A stretch of DNA of 6,877 nt from NCBI GenBank assembly GCA_965603285.1, contig CBFDCK010000159.1, positions 1-6,877 of the forward strand. Direction: 5' to 3'. Source of the stretch: JAUWPO01 sp965603285 (GTDB lineage Bacteria > Chloroflexota > Anaerolineae > Anaerolineales > UBA4823). The stretch's first letter is position 1. Each line of letters starts with the position of its first letter. The notes beneath the pieces were generated by a model, which worked only from the letters and a program-made list of their open reading frames with translations, had not been told where the DNA came from and did not search any database. This document shows positions 1 to 4,086 of the stretch, in pieces. Both the position numbers and the translations under genes were made by a program.

Positions 1-31
1 AACTGGCCGCGATTTTCTGGAGCAGGGCTGA

Positions 32-1063
32 TTATGAATCGTATCGCTTTAATAAATCTTCCGCCTTTTCTACCAGCTCGCGGTTCCCGATAAATAAGGG
101 AGTACGCTGGTGAAGGGATTCGGGATGGATATCCAAAATATTTTGCTCTCCATCCGAGCCATAACCACCTGCTTGTTCGATTATATAGGCAAGCGGACTG
201 GCTTCATACAACAGGCGCAGCTTTCCGCGAGGTTTCGTTGGATCTTTTCTGTCCGCTGGATAATAAAATATGCCACCGGATAAAAGATTGCGGTGAAAAT
301 CTGCCATAAGCGAACCAACATATCGCAAAGTGAACGCCTCACGCTGGCTGTCTAAACTTAGCAGGTAATCAGTGAATTTATTGACTCCTTCGCTCCAGCA
401 GGTCCTATTCCCTAAATTAGCGCTGAAATAGGCTGGTTCTTCCGAGGTGCGAATATGAGGATGAGAGAGCAGGAATTCTCCCACGCTGGGGTCAAGCGTG
501 AAACCATGTACACCACGACCCGTTGTATAAACAAACATAGTGCTGCTGCCATAGATCAGGTAACCGGCTACCACCAAATTGCGTCCTGGCTGCAAGCAAT
601 CCTCGAGGGTGCCGGGACCATCCTCGCTGATACGGCGGTAAACCGCAAAAATTGTTCCAACCGGGATGTTAAAATCTATATTGGAAGAACCATCGAGAGG
701 ATCAAATAGTAAAACGTACTTACCGGTGCGATATTCAGGAGGGATCGGTAAAATATCTGCGTGTTCTTCGGACGCCATAACAGCCAGCCTGCCTGTGTGG
801 TAATTCAGACGGTATAACGTCAAGTCTGCAAACCGGTCGAGCTTCTGCACTACTTCACCTTGAACATTGGTCTCTTCTGTTCTACCCAAAATTTCGGCCA
901 ATCCCGCTCTCGTGGTCTTGCTCGCGATTATTTTTCCCGCCAGGGCAATATCGTAAAGCAAACTGGTGAGAACACCGGTTGCTTCAGGATGGCTTCTCTG
1001 TTCCTCAAGAATATGTCGTTCAATCGTTGTGATCCGGATGTAATCTTCGTTTCCATCGAGCAT
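32..1063 (-). CDS. fbp: Class I fructose-1,6-bisphosphatase
   Basis: Cytoplasmic enzyme (EC 3.1.3.11) that hydrolyses fructose-1,6-bisphosphate to fructose-6-phosphate and phosphate, the committed step of gluconeogenesis; it needs Mg2+. The 343-residue length is normal for class I. Visible motifs are the metal-binding acidic pair in ASEE (E99, E100), the signature DPLDGSSNID at 121-130 (D121 and D124 bind metal), RYVGSLMADFHRNLLSGGIF at 247-266 for sugar-phosphate binding, and KLRLLYEASPLAYIIEQAGG at 281-300 with the metal/substrate glutamate E287. The ATG start is supported by AAGGGAG seven bases upstream. The gene lies 119 bases downstream of the AlkZ-related gene on the same strand with no clear hairpin terminator between them, so read-through is possible, although a TATAAT box in the gap could give it its own promoter. 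All signature residues seem intact and I see no frameshift. The family call is secure from motifs alone. Confidence 0.97.
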   Translation of the reverse strand: MLDGNEDYIRITTIERHILEEQRSHPEATGVLTSLLYDIALAGKIIASKTTRAGLAEILGRTEETNVQGEVVQKLDRFADLTLYRLNYHTGRLAVMASEEHADILPIPPEYRTGKYVLLFDPLDGSSNIDFNIPVGTIFAVYRRISEDGPGTLEDCLQPGRNLVVAGYLIYGSSTMFVYTTGRGVHGFTLDPSVGEFLLSHPHIRTSEEPAYFSANLGNRTCWSEGVNKFTDYLLSLDSQREAFTLRYVGSLMADFHRNLLSGGIFYYPADRKDPTKPRGKLRLLYEASPLAYIIEQAGGYGSDGEQNILDIHPESLHQRTPLFIGNRELVEKAEDLLKRYDS

Positions 1064-1070
1064 ATATCCG

Positions 1071-1077
1071 CTCCCTT
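1071..1077 (-). promoter_or_regulatory. Ribosome binding site of fbp
   Basis: Read on the minus strand this is AAGGGAG, seven bases before the fbp ATG. It is a strong Shine-Dalgarno match and fixes the start of the phosphatase. Confidence 0.8.
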
Positions 1078-1158
1078 GAACAATATTGAGTCATCGTGTG
1101 ATAACGTAATGTGCTTCCTAAAATTGCGTTGAACCCATCACGAGAAAATCTACTATTG

Positions 1159-1164
1159 ATTATA
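1159..1164 (-). promoter_or_regulatory. Possible -10 box for fbp
   Basis: A perfect TATAAT on the minus strand, in an AT-rich stretch just after the stop of the upstream gene and about 95 bases before the fbp start. I find no convincing -35 hexamer at 16-18 bases spacing and no extended -10 (TG) element, so this is a weak call. If real, the fbp leader would be about 90 bases. Confidence 0.3.
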
Positions 1165-1182
1165 CTAATTAATTCACTTCCC

Positions 1183-2055
1183 TCACAGCAATTCGGTTAA
1201 AACGAACCACTCGTCTTGTTTGGTCTCAGCCTCAAAACAACTTCTAATAGAACCTTGTTTGGTTAATTCTTCCACAGATTGTTCAACCTGGATTCTTGAC
1301 CAACGAAAAAGCCTGACCAAATCTTTTAATTGTGCGGCACCAACTGAGCGAAAATATACTTCAGATAATTTTTGGCGAGCATTAATTTCGGATATTTTCT
1401 GTGCCTTTTGAGATATGTCCGGGTAATGCCGTTGAACGATATCATAAGCGAACGCATATCGCCATCCACCAGATTGAGTTACGCCCACGGGTAGGATTTT
1501 AAAATCAGACTGTAGTTCTGACATGGCACGATCAAAACGGCTATCGCTTGTCCTGCTAGTGAGATGGGTTTCCCGGCGTAATTCGATCGTATCCAATGGT
1601 CCTTTCTCCAACAAAATTTCATAAACTGACTTGGCCTCTTGCGTCAGGCTACCCTGCTCGTACAGAGTGAGATAATCATCCTCAAATGAGCCAAAGTTAT
1701 TAGAGAGAGCATAAAAATAAGGCACGACCTCAAAAGAGACCATTGTAGCTTTTTTACGCAGAATTTTTGCGTAATACCAGGCATTATTACCCAACAGCGA
1801 ATCCTTCCAGCGCCATGTTACATGACCCGGGTCATCATGTGCATTTGCTACCGGACGGTCACCTGCAACGGCTACCCAGAGGTTGGGGAGTACAACCCCC
1901 TTGATTGGCCAGAAATAAACAAAACCGCGATCGTTAACAAACTTGATCGCCTGCTCCTTTGTAATTATTCGTTGCCCATTTGTCGTTCGAAATGTTTGCG
2001 CACGATATTGTTTGATAATCTCGCTGAGAATTGAATCCATAGACTTATGCATCAC
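1183..2055 (-). CDS. AlkZ-related winged-helix protein
   Basis: A 290-residue soluble protein that I place, by overall resemblance, near the AlkZ/YcaQ group of HTH_42-type winged-helix proteins, whose characterised members are DNA glycosylases that unhook alkylated bases and interstrand crosslinks. It has the characteristic middle segment with FWPIKG (48-53), a WRWKDSLLG stretch (81-89), a predicted winged helix at about 137-185 and a second one at about 234-270 (SVGAAQLKDLVRLFRWSR). The catalytic QxD/QxQ motif that AlkZ enzymes carry after the first helices is not visible: the equivalent place after RG at 43-44 reads FVYFWP. Glycosylase activity should therefore not be assumed. The first two codons are GTG and ATG; an AGGG lies eight bases before the GTG, and a further in-frame ATG (residue 6) is possible. 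An extended -10 lies just upstream, so the gene probably has its own promoter. It could instead be a transcription factor-like DNA-binding protein. Confidence 0.7.
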   Translation of the reverse strand: MMHKSMDSILSEIIKQYRAQTFRTTNGQRIITKEQAIKFVNDRGFVYFWPIKGVVLPNLWVAVAGDRPVANAHDDPGHVTWRWKDSLLGNNAWYYAKILRKKATMVSFEVVPYFYALSNNFGSFEDDYLTLYEQGSLTQEAKSVYEILLEKGPLDTIELRRETHLTSRTSDSRFDRAMSELQSDFKILPVGVTQSGGWRYAFAYDIVQRHYPDISQKAQKISEINARQKLSEVYFRSVGAAQLKDLVRLFRWSRIQVEQSVEELTKQGSIRSCFEAETKQDEWFVLTELL

Positions 2056-2076
2056 TTCGGATACCCTAGTTGATCT

Positions 2077-2085
2077 ATTCTAGCA
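2077..2085 (-). promoter_or_regulatory. Extended -10 promoter of the AlkZ-related gene
   Basis: The minus strand reads TGCTAGAAT, an extended -10 element (TGn followed by TAGAAT, 5 of 6 to consensus). Transcription would begin near 2070, immediately before the AGGG ribosome site at 2064-2067, giving a leader of about 15 bases. There is no good -35 box, which is tolerable for an extended -10 promoter. Confidence 0.4.
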
Positions 2086-2108
2086 TGTCTGTGGTTTTGA
2101 TGCTGTGG

Positions 2109-2282
2109 TTATGAGTCACCGGAAAAGCGAACACGATCGGACTTCTGGGAAGACAATGTTTTTAGAACGCGAACCCGCATAGACAGCAGTGCAGGTATAT
2201 CTTTGACTACCTGGAGGTTGGCTCGAATGTTCTCCTTTAGAGCCCATACAGTACTCACTTTAATTTCTGAAACCCTGGTCAT
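2109..2282 (-). CDS. Possible small protein, 57 residues, function unknown
   Basis: An ATG-started frame of 57 codons ending in TAA, in the otherwise empty gap between the L,D-transpeptidase and the AlkZ-related gene. The product begins MTRVSEIKVS, then has a helix-like amphipathic stretch at about 13-42 (WALKENIRANLQ, then IPALLSMRVRVL) and a basic, polar tail. It has no signal peptide, no membrane segment and no motif I recognise. The frame stays open for about 27 further codons upstream of the ATG without a normal start codon, so it may be the remnant of a longer gene rather than a real small protein. The ribosome site is poor: GGATATGG directly abuts the ATG. I do not recognise it; the case rests only on position, strand agreement with its neighbours and protein-like composition. 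Confidence 0.3.
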   Translation of the reverse strand: MTRVSEIKVSTVWALKENIRANLQVVKDIPALLSMRVRVLKTLSSQKSDRVRFSGDS

Positions 2283-2284
2283 CC

Positions 2285-2315
2285 ATATCCAGTTACACCA
2301 TTGTATAATGGATAT
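2285..2315. repeat. Nested inverted repeats
   Basis: ATATCCA at 2285-2291 and TGGATAT at 2309-2315 form a perfect 7-base inverted repeat with a 17-base spacer. Nested inside, CCATT at 2298-2302 and AATGG at 2307-2311 form a second one with a 4-base loop that shares bases with the right outer arm, so the two hairpins are mutually exclusive. It lies directly before the weak 57-codon frame and could be an operator or a coincidence. Confidence 0.4.
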
Positions 2316-2323
2316 GTTCCCCT

Positions 2324-2343
2324 CCCCTGCGAATTCGCCGGGG
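2324..2343. repeat. Near-perfect 20-base palindrome
   Basis: CCCC at 2324-2327 pairs with GGGG at 2340-2343, with one mismatch (T2328/C2339) and then a perfect ten-base palindromic core GCGAATTCGC at 2329-2338. As RNA it gives an 8-base stem interrupted by one mismatch, with an AAUU loop. It is about 65 bases past the L,D-transpeptidase stop. No T-run follows on either strand, so it is not a classical intrinsic terminator; it may be a 3'-end stabilising hairpin or a protein-binding site. Confidence 0.5.
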
Positions 2344-2407
2344 CTAGTATCATTTTCCGGTTAAAGGTTATTAGCTCGACCGTAATTCAAGATTTCAATC
2401 CCCCGTT

Positions 2408-3484
2408 TCAAAATACATGCACCCTTGTGCCATTGCCAGTCAATTCCCAATCGGAGGGACTTTCTATTTCCTGATCGTATGTAGGAGTAGTCCAACGGAA
2501 CAACCATTTAGCGTCATCGTTGCGCATATTGACACAGCCGTGACTCATTTGTAATCCAAAATTAGTATGCCAGTAGGTTCCATGCAATGCATAACCACCC
2601 GGGCTGGCAAAGAAAAGTGTCCATGGCACACCAGGGAGAGAAAAACCTCCATTTTCTTCAACTTCCGCTCCTCCGGCTACACTTCCCATGTGTTTGGACG
2701 GCATCTTTGAGTAAATCCTGAAACGACCTTCAGGTGTGGCGGTTGGTAATTCTTCTTCGGAAAGGTGTCGGTTGGGGATCCCCGATGAAATACGCTGAGT
2801 GAAAACGATTTCATCGTATTCAAAAGCTCGCAGCGTTTGCTCTCTTAGGGATATTTCAATCCGCTTCTTTTCAGGAGGCACTTGCGCTGAAATTGGGGCA
2901 TATTCACCAGGAGTGATGTACCGCAGGTGTTCCGTGGGGACAAAATATTTTTCCATCTTGCTGAGTTCACTCGTGACCTGGTACCAGGCTCGCCCATCCG
3001 GACCTTCATCAATATCGGTCACCCAGTGAGTTGAAGAGTAGTACAAACGGGAACCGCGCCAGGGTTGCCACCCATCCCAGATCGAATACTGATATGCAGT
3101 GGAGTATGGAACGGTCACTTCAAAAAGCTGACCACCCTCTTCTATCTCACTCAGGGGTTCGTTAAGGCGCAGTTCAACTGTCTGCAAATGTGCGCTGTGC
3201 ATAAAGCCGCCCCAAACACGGTACCATAGTGTATTGTAGAATTTTGGGGCATCTGGGGGATGTAGTTCTTCATAGATGTGAACAATCTGATCGCGGAATC
3301 GGTTCCCGACAATCGGTGATTTATCATTTGGCTTCGAGCGCACATCGACCTGCGCGATGGCGACCCGAGCCAGTTTTCCGAGGTCCTGCTCGCTCTGGCG
3401 TGGGAAAATTGGCGAGAAAGCCAGATTACCCAAAGCTAATCCACCTAGTTTCAGGAAATCGCGCCTTGTGATCTTATTCTCCAT
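2408..3484 (-). CDS. Tat-exported L,D-transpeptidase (YkuD) with SH3-like domain
   Basis: Exported cell-wall enzyme expected to form 3-3 (meso-DAP to meso-DAP or similar) peptide crosslinks through a cysteine nucleophile. Numbering from the ATG at 3484 gives 358 residues. A twin-arginine signal, RRDFLK at 7-12, is followed by a hydrophobic stretch LGGLALGNLAF (13-23). Next comes an SH3-like segment at about 37-104 (VAIAQVDVRSKPND, WYRVWGG), a linker with a second beta-rich region, and the YkuD domain at about 207-340. Catalytic residues are visible: HGTYWHTNFG beginning at H301 and SHGCVNMR with H315 and nucleophile C317. An upstream in-frame GTG at 3502 would add six residues; neither start has a Shine-Dalgarno, and I prefer the ATG because it puts the RR motif where Tat signals usually have it. 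Export by Tat is inferred from the signal. The gene is divergent from the 69-residue gene and separate from its neighbours. Confidence 0.93.
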   Translation of the reverse strand: MENKITRRDFLKLGGLALGNLAFSPIFPRQSEQDLGKLARVAIAQVDVRSKPNDKSPIVGNRFRDQIVHIYEELHPPDAPKFYNTLWYRVWGGFMHSAHLQTVELRLNEPLSEIEEGGQLFEVTVPYSTAYQYSIWDGWQPWRGSRLYYSSTHWVTDIDEGPDGRAWYQVTSELSKMEKYFVPTEHLRYITPGEYAPISAQVPPEKKRIEISLREQTLRAFEYDEIVFTQRISSGIPNRHLSEEELPTATPEGRFRIYSKMPSKHMGSVAGGAEVEENGGFSLPGVPWTLFFASPGGYALHGTYWHTNFGLQMSHGCVNMRNDDAKWLFRWTTPTYDQEIESPSDWELTGNGTRVHVF

Positions 3485-3490
3485 AAAGAA

Positions 3491-3519
3491 ATTGTTATTC
3501 ACTCAACTGGATAGGTCAA
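3491..3519 (-). promoter_or_regulatory. Possible promoter of the L,D-transpeptidase, leaderless
   Basis: The minus strand carries TTGACC (3514-3519, 5 of 6 to the -35 consensus), then 17 bases, then AACAAT (3491-3496, 4 of 6 to the -10, retaining the key second A and last T). Transcription would start about seven bases on, at the ATG at 3484, which fits the lack of a ribosome binding site. It would make the upstream GTG start impossible. Weak -10, so tentative. Confidence 0.3.
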
Positions 3520-3533
3520 GTAGAAAATGAAAC

Positions 3534-3562
3534 TCGACTTTTTACTGCGGTTATTCTATAAT
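3534..3562 (+). promoter_or_regulatory. Sigma-70-type promoter of the 69-residue gene
   Basis: TCGACT at 3534-3539 (4 of 6 to TTGACA, keeping the TnGAC core), a 17-base spacer, and a perfect TATAAT at 3557-3562. Transcription should start near 3569, giving a leader of about 110 bases before the ATG at 3681. Two inverted repeats overlap or follow the -10 and could be operator sites. Confidence 0.6.
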
Positions 3563-3576
3563 ACTTCCACTAGAAT
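3553..3576. repeat. Inverted repeat over the -10 box
   Basis: ATTCTA at 3553-3558 and TAGAAT at 3571-3576 are perfect inverted copies with a 12-base spacer. The left arm overlaps the -10 hexamer and the right arm lies just past the expected transcription start, a placement typical of a repressor site. It has the same arm length and spacing as the repeat centred 25 bases further on. Confidence 0.4.
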
Positions 3577-3577
3577 G

Positions 3578-3601
3578 TGAACAATAAAAAATTAGTGTTC
3601 A
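3578..3601. repeat. Second inverted repeat in the leader
   Basis: TGAACA at 3578-3583 and TGTTCA at 3596-3601 are perfect inverted copies, again with a 12-base spacer. The sequence differs from the first repeat, so the shared geometry may be chance. The right arm overlaps the terminator-like hairpin of the same leader. Confidence 0.4.
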
Positions 3602-3657
3602 TTAATAAGACTACTTATGTCCTATTTTGTTTGGTAAAATGAATAGCACTTTTTTTT
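3594..3657 (+). terminator. Terminator-like hairpin in the leader of the 69-residue gene
   Basis: AGTGTTCATT at 3594-3603 can pair with AATGAA (3638-3643) and CACT (3647-3650), leaving a 3-base bulge. Inside is a perfect small hairpin, ATAAG (3605-3609) with CTTAT (3614-3618) and a 4-base loop. A run of eight T (3650-3657) follows immediately. This is the layout of an intrinsic terminator, but it lies between the promoter and the gene it should serve, so it would act as an attenuator if functional. The stem is AT-rich and the loop long, so termination efficiency is doubtful. Confidence 0.3.
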
Positions 3658-3668
3658 CGCCAATTAAT

Positions 3669-3672
3669 GGAG
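3669..3672 (+). promoter_or_regulatory. Ribosome binding site deciding the start of the 69-residue gene
   Basis: GGAG, eight bases before the ATG at 3681. In-frame starts further upstream (TTG at 3627, ATG at 3639) have no such site, so 3681 is the chosen start. Confidence 0.75.
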
Positions 3673-3680
3673 ACAAACAT

Positions 3681-3890
3681 ATGCACGCCAATACTGATTT
3701 CTACATTTGCCCGGAGTGCTTCCGGGTATGCGAAACTGAAAGCGAATGTCATCAACACAAGATGATCTTATGCCATGCTGGGGAACCGGGTGACGAACGG
3801 CGTAAACCAGTGACAGATCATTTAGGAAACCCTGTATCCCGGGCTCCACGTTGGTATTTAGAGGCACTTGGCTGGATTGAGGCGAAGTAA
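3681..3890 (+). CDS. Small C2H2-like zinc-site protein, function unknown
   Basis: A 69-residue soluble protein, the only plus-strand gene in the window. Near the N-terminus C10-x2-C13-x12-H26-x5-H32 matches the classical C2H2 zinc-finger spacing; three further cysteines (C17, C23, C31) and H24 lie in the same stretch and could be alternative ligands. The C-terminal half has a distinctive segment with GEPGDERRKP (34-43), DHLGNPVSRAP (46-56) and a tryptophan-containing end (RWYLEALGWIE). I do not recognise a named family; the pattern looks like a conserved small hypothetical protein of Chloroflexota, which I infer and cannot verify. The usual hydrophobic spacing of eukaryotic-type fingers (a Phe mid-loop) is not obvious, so it may be a structural zinc knuckle rather than a DNA-binding finger. 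It has its own promoter and a strong ribosome site, and is transcribed divergently from the L,D-transpeptidase and convergently with ppdK. Zinc binding is inferred. Confidence 0.75.
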   Translation: MHANTDFYICPECFRVCETESECHQHKMILCHAGEPGDERRKPVTDHLGNPVSRAPRWYLEALGWIEAK

Positions 3891-3905
3891 AAGAAAATAT
3901 TGAGA

Positions 3906-4048
3906 TTAGAAGAAGGGACTGCCTAAAAAGGCCAGAATCCTTTGTTCACACCACCATATGCGGGGCAAGTCTCTATACCTGCCTTACCCCACTAGTGGCA
4001 GCTAAGAAAGCCGCCCACCACCTTTTTGGACAGTCCCTTCTTTTCTAA
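3906..4048. repeat. Inverted-repeat element, MITE-like or structured RNA
   Basis: Two long arms bound this 143-base block. The left arm (3906-3931) contains TTAGAA, then GAAGGGACTG, then TAAAAAGG. The right arm (4021-4048), read on the minus strand, has TTAGAA, two extra A, GAAGGGACTG, then CCAAAAAGG. Over the central 21 positions the arms form 19 Watson-Crick pairs, one wobble and one mismatch. A TA dinucleotide is present at both ends (3907-3908 and 4046-4047), as for elements that insert at TA. There is no ORF inside. It lies 15 bases past the stop of the 69-residue gene and 38 bases past the stop of ppdK, so it could also act as a bidirectional terminator, but about 90 bases between the arms is far more than a terminator loop needs and T-runs are poor on both sides. 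A small RNA is the third reading. Confidence 0.6.
3962..4016 (-). other. Two internal hairpins within the inverted-repeat element
   Basis: Read on the minus strand, GGCGGC/GCTGCC (4011-4016 with 3998-4003, 7-base loop) and GGGGTAAG/CTTGCCCC (3983-3990 with 3962-3969, 13-base loop) are fully paired, each with one G-U wobble. Read on the plus strand each wobble becomes an A-C mismatch. This asymmetry suggests that any functional RNA is made from the minus strand, as read-through from ppdK or from its own start. A 10-base palindrome CCACTAGTGG (3989-3998) joins the two hairpins. Confidence 0.45.
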
Positions 4049-4086
4049 CTAAAATTGTTTATATAATCGTATTGGGTGATTCGCGC

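Larger units (their letters stand above)
2056..2407. other. 352-base intergenic gap
   Basis: No recognisable gene here apart from the weak 57-codon frame. The left end has the promoter and ribosome site of the AlkZ-related gene, the middle the weak ORF, and the right part two palindromic elements. No U-tract terminator is visible directly after the L,D-transpeptidase stop. Confidence 0.6.

Noticed and set aside
3627..3680. N-terminal extension of the 69-residue protein from TTG 3627 or ATG 3639
   Set aside because: No ribosome site precedes either codon, the extension crosses the T8 tract, and GGAG is well placed for the ATG at 3681.
3664..3867. 67-codon minus-strand frame over the zinc-site gene
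   Set aside because: It is antisense to a gene with promoter, ribosome site and a zinc-ligand pattern; its product shows no motif.
3909..4045. 6S RNA, SRP RNA or RNase P RNA
   Set aside because: The block is shorter than usual 6S RNA, and I see neither the SRP GGAAGCAGC-type loop nor RNase P core motifs. It is kept only as an unnamed structured candidate.
4062..4067. Plus-strand TATAAT between the inverted-repeat element and ppdK
   Set aside because: No -35 hexamer at the right spacing; it would only drive antisense transcription into ppdK.
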